This document shows positions 1-7,748 of a stretch of 64,000 bases of DNA, one piece after another; the first letter of the stretch is position 1, and each line of letters begins with the position of its first letter. Made by a program: the position numbers and the translations under genes. Origin of the DNA: JAEZJZ01 sp050949055 (lineage in GTDB: Bacteria > Bacillota > UBA994 > UBA5500); contig JBMNFA010000009.1 of the NCBI GenBank assembly GCA_050949055.1, positions 62,001 through 126,000 on the forward strand, given 5' to 3'. The notes under the pieces are model-generated. The model searched no databases and was not told where the DNA came from. It saw nothing but the letters and a program-made list of their open reading frames with translations.

Positions 1-421
1 CCTGACAGAGGGCGAGAATCACCTCGAACTGGTTCTTCTGACCGGTGGAGAAGTGCCGCAGCGCCCGATGCTCTGGTAACTGAAAAAACTCCATTAAGCC
101 GGCAAAGCGCTTGGCCCGAAACTGGGGAAAGTGCAGCTGGTAGAACTCTTGATGTGACGCGGGGGTGAGGTTGGGGAAGAAGGAGTGCTCGCTGGTGGCG
201 AAGGCCAGCCTGGCGATATTCTGGCGCGATATCGGCGCGCCGTCCAGAGTGATCTCCCCCTGAAAGCGCAGGAAGCCGAGCATGCACTTCATCAGCGTGG
301 TCTTGCCGGCACCGTTTTCGCCAAACAAGCCGACGATCTGCCCTCGGGGCAGAGTCAGGCTGACGTCGTGCAGCGCACGTTTGCCGCCGAAGGATTTGTT
401 TACATGTTTGATCTCAATCAT
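1..421 (-). CDS. ABC transporter ATP-binding protein (3' part beyond window)
   Basis: ATPase subunit of an ABC transporter, cut by the window edge so that only the first 140 residues are present. The Walker A motif GENGAGKT is near residue 36 and a signature-like FSTGQKNQFE is near residue 125; Walker B lies outside. The ATG at 421 overlaps the stop of the upstream membrane gene as ATGA, which implies translational coupling. It is the fourth gene of an operon GntR regulator - permease - permease - ATPase. That arrangement is typical of YtrA-type transporters, which often respond to cell-envelope stress or antimicrobial peptides. The substrate cannot be told from sequence. Confidence 0.9.
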   Translation of the reverse strand, partial: MIEIKHVNKSFGGKRALHDVSLTLPRGQIVGLFGENGAGKTTLMKCMLGFLRFQGEITLDGAPISRQNIARLAFATSEHSFFPNLTPASHQEFYQLHFPQFRAKRFAGLMEFFQLPEHRALRHFSTGQKNQFEVILALCQ

Positions 422-942
422 CTTGTCACCCCCACGAGAACGCTCCATATTTTCTGCCACTGGTCAGGGGCCAAACAGGCCCGTGGCGTCAAGGCCATGT
501 AAATCCCATAGTAGATCAATAGCAGGAGCAGCGCAGCACACAGACAAGCCAATACCGCCAGCAACGGCAGGGTAAGGCAGCGCCGGGGTAGCTCCCAACG
601 GCTGGGCAAGCGCTTCATCAGGTAGATGCTCTTGCTGCCCTGGTAGTGGTAAGCATAGTGATAGGCGATCATCGCCACCGCGCACAGCGCCAGAATCAAG
701 AATCCATTCAGGCTACCGCCCAATATCTCCACGAAATCCGGCATGATTGCTCTGGTATCCAGCACCCTTGCGGTTCCGTCCCAATGGAACAGCGAATCGT
801 ATCTACTGGCATACCGAACTAAGAAACCGCAGCTATAGAGCCAAGCGGCGATGCCGCCATAGCACAGCCACCGCAATTCCTGGCTTACATCGACGCCAGG
901 CGGAACATGGGGCGCCAGCTTATCCTTAATACCGATGTTCAT
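418..942 (-). CDS. Hypothetical membrane protein of ABC operon
   Basis: A 174-residue protein that I do not recognise as a named family. It has about three to four hydrophobic segments (near residues 28-42, 72-96 and 122-152), consistent with an integral membrane subunit. It lies between a larger membrane protein, whose end it overlaps by 17 bases, and the ATPase, to which it is coupled by an ATGA overlap. A strong purine-rich ribosome site (GGGAGGGGG) sits just upstream of the ATG at 942. The likely role is second permease or accessory subunit of the same ABC exporter. That is inferred from context only. Confidence 0.75.
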   Translation of the reverse strand: MNIGIKDKLAPHVPPGVDVSQELRWLCYGGIAAWLYSCGFLVRYASRYDSLFHWDGTARVLDTRAIMPDFVEILGGSLNGFLILALCAVAMIAYHYAYHYQGSKSIYLMKRLPSRWELPRRCLTLPLLAVLACLCAALLLLLIYYGIYMALTPRACLAPDQWQKIWSVLVGVTR

Positions 943-1660
943 ACCCAGCCCCCTCCCACATCCCGATCACTGCTCCCGCCGCTATGATCACGGCAACAAC
1001 TGATAGCAGCAGATCGCTGGCAAAGCTGCCCATGGCCCGCGAAAAATAGACCAAAACCATCATCGCTACTGCCACCACAGCAATCCCTCGCTGGTCGTGC
1101 CTCTGGCGCCAGGAAAAGCAGGAGGCAGAGATACCCAAGCTGAGGACGAAGATGATGTTGCGTAGATAGCGACTGGTCTCCGCTAATGGCAGCAGGCTAT
1201 GCAGCCAGCTGTTGCGGTAGAAAGCAAGCCAGATGGTCTGGCCACTGACATAGGCTGGATGCATCTTAGTGGCATAAAGCCGACTGAGCAGCAGGGCGAT
1301 AGCCAATTGGACTACCCAGAAGAGGAAAAAGCAGACCGCATTGTATCCAGCCCACCAGAAGACAACCACCTTCTCAGGAACGGACAACCTCTGCAGGGTG
1401 TACCGCAGCTTGCTGCCGCCGAACTCGCAGCCCGTTAGGCTGAGCAGCCCGCAGAGCAGCAGGAAGGAGATGCCGCAGACGAACCCAATGCGGCTCTGGC
1501 TGATCAGCTGTTCCAACCCCAGCGGTTCTGCAGCCAGCGTCTTCTGTAGCGCAAAAAAGAATAGGGCGCTCTCGGTAACACCCATGACCACAAACAGCCC
1601 CATCACCTTGTAGATGGTGCTTCTGGCTGCCAGCATCAGCACCGATAGATGTTTTCTCAT
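926..1660 (-). CDS. ABC transporter permease-like membrane protein
   Basis: A 244-residue multi-spanning membrane protein with about six hydrophobic stretches, the size and topology of an ABC-2 type permease. The longest frame begins at 1687, inside the regulator gene. The ATG at 1660 is preferred because it has a GGGGGTG ribosome site at normal spacing and lies 2 bases after the regulator stop. No substrate motif is recognisable. Together with the following membrane protein and ATPase it probably forms one exporter controlled by the adjacent GntR protein. Confidence 0.75.
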   Translation of the reverse strand: MRKHLSVLMLAARSTIYKVMGLFVVMGVTESALFFFALQKTLAAEPLGLEQLISQSRIGFVCGISFLLLCGLLSLTGCEFGGSKLRYTLQRLSVPEKVVVFWWAGYNAVCFFLFWVVQLAIALLLSRLYATKMHPAYVSGQTIWLAFYRNSWLHSLLPLAETSRYLRNIIFVLSLGISASCFSWRQRHDQRGIAVVAVAMMVLVYFSRAMGSFASDLLLSVVAVIIAAGAVIGMWEGAGYEHRY

Positions 1661-1662
1661 GC

Positions 1663-2049
1663 TCACACCCCCTGTTCCGATTCCCACAGCTGCTCCACCA
1701 GGGAAACTGCCTCCGCTTTGGAGACGCCCATCTTCTTCATGGCGCTGGCCAGCTCCCGGACATCACTCTCCAGCAGCTGCTGGCGAATCCGCCGCACTTG
1801 CCCGTCGTTCAGGACCAGATAGCTCTTCACCCCTGAACGGGATTCGATAATCCCTTCCTCTTCCAGCAGCCGGTACGCCTTCTGTACCGTGTTCGGGTTC
1901 ACGCCCAAGAGCGCTGAAAGAACCCGCCGTGAGGGCATCTCGTCACCATCCCGTGCGGTCCCAGCCACAATGCTTTGCTTGATGTGCCGAATGATTTGCA
2001 GATAGATGGGGCTGCCATCCTGCAAGGTAAATTGTCCAAAGCTAACCAT
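1663..2049 (-). CDS. GntR-family transcriptional regulator, YtrA type
   Basis: A 128-residue repressor. An N-terminal winged helix-turn-helix (residues about 10-75, with PIYLQIIRHIKQSI and MPSRRVLSALLGVNPNTVQK) is typical of GntR. The short C-terminal part, about 50 residues, is the YtrA subgroup type rather than a FadR or HutC ligand domain. The ATG at 2049 has the site GAGGGGGAG. It is the first gene of an operon with two membrane proteins and an ABC ATPase. Two perfect palindromes, one overlapping the -10 box, lie directly upstream, so negative autoregulation is very likely. The inducer is unknown; in studied YtrA regulators it is often an envelope-active compound. Confidence 0.9.
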   Translation of the reverse strand: MVSFGQFTLQDGSPIYLQIIRHIKQSIVAGTARDGDEMPSRRVLSALLGVNPNTVQKAYRLLEEEGIIESRSGVKSYLVLNDGQVRRIRQQLLESDVRELASAMKKMGVSKAEAVSLVEQLWESEQGV

Positions 2050-2077
2050 GGCACTCCCCCTCGTCTTTTCAACCGAA

Positions 2078-2099
2078 CCGTATTAGTCTTATAATACGG
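2078..2099. promoter_or_regulatory. Downstream operator palindrome for the GntR regulator
   Basis: Perfect inverted repeat CCGTATTA-N6-TAATACGG. It lies just downstream of the predicted transcription start of the regulator operon. Its half-sites match those of the second palindrome 28 bases away except for one base, which marks the pair as two binding sites for one dimeric protein, most simply the GntR regulator itself. Confidence 0.8.
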
Positions 2100-2105
2100 C
2101 TCCAT

Positions 2106-2127
2106 CTGTATTATGTGAGTAATACAG
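2106..2127. promoter_or_regulatory. Core operator palindrome for the GntR regulator
   Basis: Perfect inverted repeat CTGTATTA-N6-TAATACAG. It covers the -10 element of the operon promoter, so protein bound here would block RNA polymerase. Arms and spacer length are the same as in the downstream palindrome (consensus CYGTATTA-N6-TAATACRG). Confidence 0.82.
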
Positions 2128-2138
2128 CGTGATGTCAA
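2110..2138 (-). promoter_or_regulatory. SigA-type promoter of the GntR/ABC operon
   Basis: Minus-strand -35 TTGACA (2133-2138), 17-base spacer and -10 CATAAT (2110-2115). Transcription would start near 2103, between the two operators. The -10 lies inside the upstream palindrome. Confidence 0.75.
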
Positions 2139-2148
2139 TGGCTACCGA

Positions 2149-2181
2149 CAAAAAACAGCCCCCGCCGTAAAGGCGAAGGCT
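2149..2181 (-). terminator. Intrinsic terminator downstream of guaA
   Basis: On the minus strand a stem of about ten base pairs including G-U pairs (arm AGCCTTCGCC) with a TTTA-containing loop is followed by TTTTTTGT. It lies 130 bases after the guaA stop and just before the promoter of the GntR operon, so it insulates that operon. Confidence 0.75.
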
Positions 2182-2311
2182 GCTGGCTACGTCTATTTGG
2201 TTTCTCCGAAAACCTTCTTGTGCTGCTGCGAAGTACTTAAGGCCAGGATGCGCGTGCAACAGGCGCATCGGCTGCCCCAGTCAAGGAGCGAGCGAGGGCA
2301 GAATCTGATCC

Positions 2312-3853
2312 CTATTCCCACTCGATCGTCCCCGGCGGCTTGGAGGTGATATCGTAGACCACCCGGTTGACGCCGCGCACTTCGTTGACGATGCGGCGGG
2401 AGATGGTATCCAGCAGCTCGTATGGCAGCCGGGTCCAGTCGGCGGTCATGGCGTCCTGGCTATCCACCGAGCGAATGGCGATCAGATGGGCGTAGGTGCG
2501 CTCATCGCCCATCACACCCACCGTCTGCACGTCCGGCAACACAGCAAAGGACTGCCAGATTTGATCGTACAGGCCGGCCCGCCGGATCTCCTCAGTGACG
2601 ATAGCGTCCGCTTCCCGCAGCACCGTCAGCTTGTCGGGGGTAATTTCCCCCAGGCAACGCACCGCCAAGCCGGGGCCGGGGAATGGCTGCCGCTGAACGA
2701 TGGCGCTGGGCAAGCCGAGATGGCGGGCGATCTCCCGCACCTCATCCTTGAACAGCTCCCGCAGCGGCTCGATCAGCCTAAACTGCATGTCCTCCGGCAA
2801 ACCGCCCACATTGTGGTGGCTCTTAATCACAGCAGCAGTGTCGGTGCCGCTCTCCACCACATCCGGATAGAGGGTCCCCTGCACCAGGTAATCCACCCGG
2901 CCCAGTTTGGCGGCTTCCGCTTCGAACACGCGAATGAACTCGTTGCCGATCAGCTTCCGCTTCTGCTCCGGGTCGGTCACCCCCTGCAGGCGCTGCAAGA
3001 AGCGCTGTCTAGCATCTACCGCCACCAGCTGCATTCCCAGCTGGTCGCGGAAGGTGCGCACCACTTGCTCCGGCTCGTCTTTGCGCAGCAGCCCGTGATC
3101 CACAAAAATGCTGGTCAACTGATCGCCGATAGCGCGGTGCACCAACAGCGCCGCTACGGCAGAATCTATGCCGCCGCTCAAACCGCAGACCACCGGGGCG
3201 TCACCCACCTGCTGCTTGATCTTGGCCACCGTCTCCTCGATGAAGGAAACCATGCTCCAGTCACCCTGGCAGGCGGCGATGTCAAACAGGAAGTTGCGCA
3301 ACATTGCTTGCCCCTTGGCGGTGTGCACCACTTCTGGATGGAACTGCACACCGTACAGCTGCCGTTGATCGTCGCCGATGGCTGCCACCGGGGTGTTCTC
3401 GGTATGGGCGATCAAGTGAAATCCGTCCGGCAGGCCGGTTACAGAATCGCCGTGACTCATCCAGACTGGGGTTTCACCTTCCAGACCGGCCAGCAGGCGG
3501 CCTGGCTGATCGATGGACAGCATAGCCCGCCCGAACTCCTGACGGTCAGCCTGCACCACCTGTCCCCCCAGGGTCGCGGCCATCAGTTGCATACCGTAAC
3601 AGATGCCCAGGATGGGAATCCCTAGTCGAAACACCTGCGGGTCAATGCTGGGGGCTCCAGCCGTGCGGACACTGGAGGGCCCGCCGGAAAAGATGATCGC
3701 TTGCGGCCTTTGCCGCTGAAAACGCTCCAGAGGAGTGGAATGGGGCCAGATTTCGCTGTAAACCTGTAGCTCGCGCACCCGGCGAGCGATCAGCTGAGCA
3801 TATTGTCCACCAAAGTCAACTACTACTACTGTTTGCCGTCCCAAAGAGGACAC
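2312..3853 (-). CDS. guaA: GMP synthase (glutamine-hydrolysing)
   Basis: Converts XMP to GMP using ATP and glutamine, the last step of guanine nucleotide synthesis in the cytoplasm. The N-terminal class I amidotransferase domain shows the nucleophile in GICYGMQ (Cys85) and the FHPE histidine motif near residue 173. The ATP-pyrophosphatase P-loop SGGIDS is near residue 225, followed by the dimerisation domain, ending PPGTIEWE as in known GuaA. The longest frame starts at 3871; the GTG at 3853 is preferred because TGGAGGTG lies 8 bases upstream and gives 513 residues, the usual length. Transcribed alone, with a terminator on each side. Confidence 0.97.
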   Translation of the reverse strand: MSSLGRQTVVVVDFGGQYAQLIARRVRELQVYSEIWPHSTPLERFQRQRPQAIIFSGGPSSVRTAGAPSIDPQVFRLGIPILGICYGMQLMAATLGGQVVQADRQEFGRAMLSIDQPGRLLAGLEGETPVWMSHGDSVTGLPDGFHLIAHTENTPVAAIGDDQRQLYGVQFHPEVVHTAKGQAMLRNFLFDIAACQGDWSMVSFIEETVAKIKQQVGDAPVVCGLSGGIDSAVAALLVHRAIGDQLTSIFVDHGLLRKDEPEQVVRTFRDQLGMQLVAVDARQRFLQRLQGVTDPEQKRKLIGNEFIRVFEAEAAKLGRVDYLVQGTLYPDVVESGTDTAAVIKSHHNVGGLPEDMQFRLIEPLRELFKDEVREIARHLGLPSAIVQRQPFPGPGLAVRCLGEITPDKLTVLREADAIVTEEIRRAGLYDQIWQSFAVLPDVQTVGVMGDERTYAHLIAIRSVDSQDAMTADWTRLPYELLDTISRRIVNEVRGVNRVVYDITSKPPGTIEWE

Positions 3854-3924
3854 GCTTACACCTCCAACCAAAGCTCAGTCAAGCTGGGTTCTGCATGCAT
3901 CTGCACTCTATTTTAACTTGTCCG

Positions 3925-3930
3925 ATTATA
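3925..3930 (-). promoter_or_regulatory. Probable -10 box of guaA promoter
   Basis: Minus-strand TATAAT about 70 bases before the guaA start. The matching -35 is weak (TTGGCC, 18-base spacer) and lies within the groESL terminator stem. No purine riboswitch fold was recognised in this short leader. Confidence 0.45.
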
Positions 3931-3964
3931 GCACAAAGCAAAAGACCAGGCCAAGCCTGGTCTT
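3930..3964 (-). terminator. Intrinsic terminator of groESL
   Basis: Perfect 10-base-pair stem (AAGACCAGGC, 3942-3951, with GCCTGGTCTT, 3955-3964) and a 3-base loop, followed on the minus strand by a T-rich stretch. It lies about 20 bases after the groEL stop. Confidence 0.85.
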
Positions 3965-3982
3965 CTTAGGGAGATTATCTGT

Positions 3983-5602
3983 CTACATCATGTCCATGCC
4001 GCCGCCAGGCATAGCTGGAGCCGCAGTCTTCGGCTCTGGCTTGTCGGCTACCAAAGTCTCGGTGGTGAGAATCATGGCGGCGATGCTGGCTGCGTTCTGT
4101 AGAGCGCTGCGGGTGACCTTGGCCGGATCAGCGATGCCGGCAGCGATCATGTCCACAAACTCGCCGGTAAGAGCATCAAAGCCTACACCAGCCTGCTGCT
4201 CCTTGGCCTTGCCCACAATCACAGAGCCCTCAAGGCCAGCGTTGTCTGCAATCTGCCGCACCGGCTCTTCCAGTGCTCGACGCACGATGGCTACGCCGGT
4301 AGCCTCGTCGCCCTCTAGTGCGAGGTCATCCAGCAGGCTCAGTGTCTGCAGGTAAGCTACACCGCCGCCGGGCACGATTCCTTCTTCCAGGGCAGCGCGG
4401 GTGGCGGAAAGGGCATCCTCCAAGCGCAGCTTCTTATCCTTCATCTCCACTTCGGTGGCTGCACCGACCTGGATAACAGCTACACCGCCGGAGAGCTTGG
4501 CCAGGCGTTCCTGCAACTTCTCGCGGTCGAAGTCGGAGGTAGTCTCTTCAATCTGAGCCTTGATCTGCTGCACGCGGGCTTTGATCTCATTGACGTCGCC
4601 GGCACCGTCCACGATCACGGTTTCCTCTTTGGCCACACGTACCTGACGGGCACGCCCGAGCTGATGCAGGTCAGTGTTCTTCAGTTCGAGACCCAGTGTC
4701 TCGGAGATAACGGTGGCACCGGTCAGGGTAGCGATGTCGCCCAACATAGCGGTGCGGCGATCGCCGAAGCCAGGAGCCTTGACGGCGACGCAGGTGAAGG
4801 TGCCGCGCAGTTTATTGACCACCAGCGTGGTCAGCGCTTCGCCCTCGACGTCCTCAGCGATAATCAATAACGGTTTGCCGCGCTGCACCAACTTCTCCAG
4901 CACAGGGAGGATATCGTGGATGGCGGAAATCTTGCGATCGGTAACCAGGATGTAGGGATCGTCCAGCACGGCTTCCATCTTCTCAGTATCGGTGACCATG
5001 TATGCGGAGACGTAACCGCGGTCGAACTGCATTCCTTCCACTACTTCCAGGTTGGTGTTCATGGTCTTGGATTCTTCGACCGTGATCACACCATCTTTAC
5101 CTACTTTGTCCATGGCGTCAGCGATCATCTGGCCGATCTCTTCGTCACCAGCGGAGTTAGCGGCCACTTGGGCGATGCCTTTATGCCCTTCCACAGGTAC
5201 GGCCATTTCCTTGATGCCATCGACAGCCACGTTGACCGCCCGCTCGATGCCCCGCTTGACGATCATCGGGTTGGCGCCGGCGGTGACGTTCTTCAAGCCT
5301 TCGCGCACCATAGCTTGAGCCAGGAGGGTAGCAGTGGTGGTGCCGTCGCCAGCCACATCCTGCGTCTTGGTAGCCACTTCCTTGACCAACTGGGCACCCA
5401 TATTCTCAAAGGGGTCTTCCAGTTCGATCTCGCGAGCGATAGTCACGCCGTCATTGGTGATCAGCGGAGCACCAAACTTCTTCTCCAACACCACATTGCG
5501 GCCCTTGGGACCCAAAGTAACTTTAACAGCATCGGCCAAAGCGTCTACTCCCCGCTGCAGGGCGCGCCGGGCTTCTTCGTTAAAGGTAATCTGCTTAGCC
5601 AT
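3983..5602 (-). CDS. groEL: Chaperonin GroEL (Hsp60)
   Basis: ATP-driven folding chamber that works with GroES in the cytoplasm. At 539 residues it is full length and ends in the typical GGM tail (GGGMDMM). The nucleotide-binding VTLGPKGRNV and DGTTTAT motifs lie in the N-terminal equatorial domain. The start at 5602 has a GGGGG ribosome site and lies 13 bases after groES. Transcription is shared with groES and controlled by the CIRCE element upstream of groES. Confidence 0.98.
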   Translation of the reverse strand: MAKQITFNEEARRALQRGVDALADAVKVTLGPKGRNVVLEKKFGAPLITNDGVTIAREIELEDPFENMGAQLVKEVATKTQDVAGDGTTTATLLAQAMVREGLKNVTAGANPMIVKRGIERAVNVAVDGIKEMAVPVEGHKGIAQVAANSAGDEEIGQMIADAMDKVGKDGVITVEESKTMNTNLEVVEGMQFDRGYVSAYMVTDTEKMEAVLDDPYILVTDRKISAIHDILPVLEKLVQRGKPLLIIAEDVEGEALTTLVVNKLRGTFTCVAVKAPGFGDRRTAMLGDIATLTGATVISETLGLELKNTDLHQLGRARQVRVAKEETVIVDGAGDVNEIKARVQQIKAQIEETTSDFDREKLQERLAKLSGGVAVIQVGAATEVEMKDKKLRLEDALSATRAALEEGIVPGGGVAYLQTLSLLDDLALEGDEATGVAIVRRALEEPVRQIADNAGLEGSVIVGKAKEQQAGVGFDALTGEFVDMIAAGIADPAKVTRSALQNAASIAAMILTTETLVADKPEPKTAAPAMPGGGMDMM

Positions 5603-5615
5603 TTATGTAGCCCCC

Positions 5616-5903
5616 TTACTTCAAGATAGCCAGAACATCTGATTCCTTGAGAATCAAATACTCTTGTCCATCGACCTTAACTTCAGTGCCGCCGTACTTG
5701 GAATAGATGACCTTATCGCCGACCTTAACCTCCATGGGCATGCGGCTGCCGTTGTCCATCACCTTGCCAGGACCGACGGCCAGCACTTCGCCTTCCTGAG
5801 GCTTTTCTTTGGCGGTGTCAGGCAGAACAATACCGCTCTTGGTCTTCTCTTCCTGGGCCAGAGCCTTGACTACCAGACGGTCTGCTAGCGGTTGTAACTT
5901 CAT
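5616..5903 (-). CDS. groES: Co-chaperonin GroES (Hsp10)
   Basis: 95-residue lid of the GroEL chamber, full length. It has the conserved N-terminus LQPLADRLVVK, the mobile loop (KTKSGIVLPDTAKEKPQEG) and the YSKYGGTEVK region. GGGAGG upstream of the ATG at 5903 is a good ribosome site. First gene of a two-gene operon under a CIRCE/HrcA operator; hrcA itself is not in the window. Confidence 0.97.
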   Translation of the reverse strand: MKLQPLADRLVVKALAQEEKTKSGIVLPDTAKEKPQEGEVLAVGPGKVMDNGSRMPMEVKVGDKVIYSKYGGTEVKVDGQEYLILKESDVLAILK

Positions 5904-5941
5904 AGCTTTACCTCCCTATACTTTGCTGTGATATTTATCAT

Positions 5942-5972
5942 TGTTAGCACTCGCTGGTGGCGAGTGCTAACA
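5942..5972. promoter_or_regulatory. CIRCE operator (HrcA binding site)
   Basis: Perfect match to the CIRCE consensus: TTAGCACTC-N9-GAGTGCTAA (5944-5952 and 5962-5970), extended by two more paired bases on each side. It lies 40 bases upstream of groES, next to a possible -10 TATATT. HrcA repression relieved by heat is the known mechanism for this element. Confidence 0.97.
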
Positions 5973-6081
5973 ATAATATACCCACGGACCAAGGCGATAT
6001 GCAAATAAAGACAATTCTCGCCACCAGAGATTATGGCCCGTTTGCTACAAATTTATTAAAATATCTCGCGAAAGCTCACGA

Positions 6082-6918
6082 TTAGCCCTCAACTCTTGCC
6101 TTGTCGTTCCCTGGGCCTTGCTCCCGCCGTCGCAGGTACAGCCACCAATATGCTGCACCCACAAAGACCGCTCCTCCGATAATGTTCCCTAAGGTCACCG
6201 GCAGCAGGTTTTTCCACAGGAACTCCATCAGGTGAGGGAGATCAAAGTTGCCGCTCTGCATCAGCCCGTAGGGCACAAAGAACATGTTAGCCACCGAATG
6301 TTCCAGATTGATAGCCACAAAGCCCATGATCGGCAAGAAGAAGCCGAGTATCTTGCCGGCGAAGTCTTTGGCCCCAGCGGCAATCCACACTGCCAGGCAG
6401 ACCAGCCAGTTGGCCAGGATACCGCGGAAGAAAGCGACGGAAAAGCTCATGGAAACTTTGCCCACAGCCACGTCGGCCGCATAGCTCCCCAACAAACCGC
6501 CGTTCATGCTGCCCACCGTCGCCGCGTCAGCCAAAGCTGCTATCAACAACCCGCCGCCGAAATTGGCGAAATAGACGATCGCCCAGTTGTACAACAATCC
6601 CCTCCAGGTGATGCGACCATCCAGCAGCGGCACCGACAACAGACAGTTACCGGTGAACAACTCGGCTCCGGCTAGCACCACCAGCGCCAGTCCCAAAGTA
6701 AAAACGCTGCCGATGATCAGCCTGGCTGCGCCAACCCCCATGTGCTGTACCAGGTCATGACCGATGACCAGGGAGACCAGTCCAGCAACAGCTATATATG
6801 CTCCGGCCAAAATGCCCAGCACCAACAAATCGGCGGCCCCGCGCTTAACCTTGTCCACACCGCTTTCACTGAAGATACTGGCTACCTCGGCCGGCCCATA
6901 GAAATTATGCTTCTTCAT
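6082..6918 (-). CDS. Formate/nitrite transporter family channel
   Basis: Pentameric inner-membrane channel of the FNT family (FocA/NirC type), 278 residues with six predicted membrane helices. The family hallmarks AELFTGN (near residue 110) and the EHSVANMF region are present. The frame can be extended to 6936, but the ATG at 6918 has GGAGG six bases upstream. The start overlaps the end of the cyclo-ligase gene by 14 bases, so the two are one transcript. Formate, nitrite or hydrosulfide cannot be told apart from sequence. Pairing with a folate one-carbon enzyme favours formate, which is inference. Confidence 0.9.
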   Translation of the reverse strand: MKKHNFYGPAEVASIFSESGVDKVKRGAADLLVLGILAGAYIAVAGLVSLVIGHDLVQHMGVGAARLIIGSVFTLGLALVVLAGAELFTGNCLLSVPLLDGRITWRGLLYNWAIVYFANFGGGLLIAALADAATVGSMNGGLLGSYAADVAVGKVSMSFSVAFFRGILANWLVCLAVWIAAGAKDFAGKILGFFLPIMGFVAINLEHSVANMFFVPYGLMQSGNFDLPHLMEFLWKNLLPVTLGNIIGGAVFVGAAYWWLYLRRREQGPGNDKARVEG

Positions 6919-7513
6919 GATAACCTCCTGCAGCAAAGTTGTGCCCTTGCCGCACGCTGATCACCCGCTGATCAGTAACCAGGCTGTGCAAAGGCTGATC
7001 CCAAGGGTCCGGCGTCAGCTGACGCACCACTTGCCAGTCATAGCCAAACCCGACGGTCAAACAATCATCCCGCAAACGCGGTAAGAAGCGGTCGTAATAG
7101 CCACCGCCATAACCGATACGATAGCCGGCCAAATCGAAGCAGACCCCAGGCACCACCACAGCATCCAGCTGCTCCGGCCGCAGCGTGACATAAGCTCCTG
7201 CTGCCGGCTCCAGGATACCGTATGCCCCTGCCGCCAGGAAATCCAAGTCGGAGACCTGTGCAGGAGTCAGCAAGCGCTGCCTCCTGTCAGTCAGCGGCAA
7301 CACTATCTTTACGCCTGCGCCCTGCAAATCTCGTGCCAACGGCCAAGTGCTGAGCTCTCCTCTGAATGGAGAGTAGAGCATGACCCTTTGTTTGCCTTGC
7401 AGGAGAGGCAACAGTCTGTCACGCGCCTGCTTGGCGGCGGCGGCGGCGACAGCGGCATCAATTCCCTCCCGCCGGCGCAGCATGGCCTGACGTAGGCTGT
7501 CTTTGTCCTGCAT
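6905..7513 (-). CDS. 5-formyltetrahydrofolate cyclo-ligase
   Basis: Converts 5-formyl-THF to 5,10-methenyl-THF with ATP, returning stored formyl-folate to the one-carbon pool. At about 200 residues it has the normal family length, with the phosphate-binding signature GYRIGYGGGYYDRF near residue 150. The ATG at 7513 is chosen over the GTG at 7522 because GGAGGTG is correctly spaced only for the former. It overlaps the FNT channel gene by 14 bases. Family members are also called MTHFS, YgfA or YqgN. Confidence 0.92.
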   Translation of the reverse strand: MQDKDSLRQAMLRRREGIDAAVAAAAAKQARDRLLPLLQGKQRVMLYSPFRGELSTWPLARDLQGAGVKIVLPLTDRRQRLLTPAQVSDLDFLAAGAYGILEPAAGAYVTLRPEQLDAVVVPGVCFDLAGYRIGYGGGYYDRFLPRLRDDCLTVGFGYDWQVVRQLTPDPWDQPLHSLVTDQRVISVRQGHNFAAGGYHEEA

Positions 7514-7609
7514 ATCACACACCTCCAGTCAGATGCTGTTCAGATCGCACGGCTGCTGCGAACGGTGTCGATTAACGTAATACGGTGACAATAGCACTAC
7601 TCAACATGA

Positions 7610-7748
7610 ATGTCCACAGCCAAACCCTCGAAAAGACAAGTTATCCCCCGAATTATCCACACTGTCCACAGGCAAGACGTTACGTCTACCAGCCCCGACC
7701 CACAAAATATTCACAGGACAACCAGAACTTATTCACAGGTTGTCCACA
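7610..7748 (+). promoter_or_regulatory. Cluster of seven co-oriented DnaA-box-like sites
   Basis: Nine-base sites read on the plus strand: ATGTCCACA (7610), TTATCCCCC (7641), TTATCCACA (7653, perfect), CTGTCCACA (7662), ATATTCACA (7707), TTATTCACA (7729, perfect) and TTGTCCACA (7740). The consensus is TTATNCACA. All have the same orientation, and the last two overlap the end of tsaD. No dnaA or dnaN is near, so this is more likely a DnaA-titrating or regulatory cluster than oriC. From memory, B. subtilis has such a cluster in the gcp (tsaD) intergenic region. Confidence 0.7.

Noticed and set aside
2486..3625. 379-residue open frame on the plus strand opposite guaA
   Set aside because: It is the antisense of a well-conserved gene, has no ribosome site and a composition rich in His and Gln with no recognisable domain.
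3854..3982. Purine riboswitch upstream of guaA
   Set aside because: The leader is only about 70 bases and lacks the conserved three-way junction sequences.
7523..7748. Chromosomal origin (oriC)
   Set aside because: There is a DnaA-box cluster but no AT-rich unwinding region, dnaA or dnaN, and the boxes overlap the end of tsaD.
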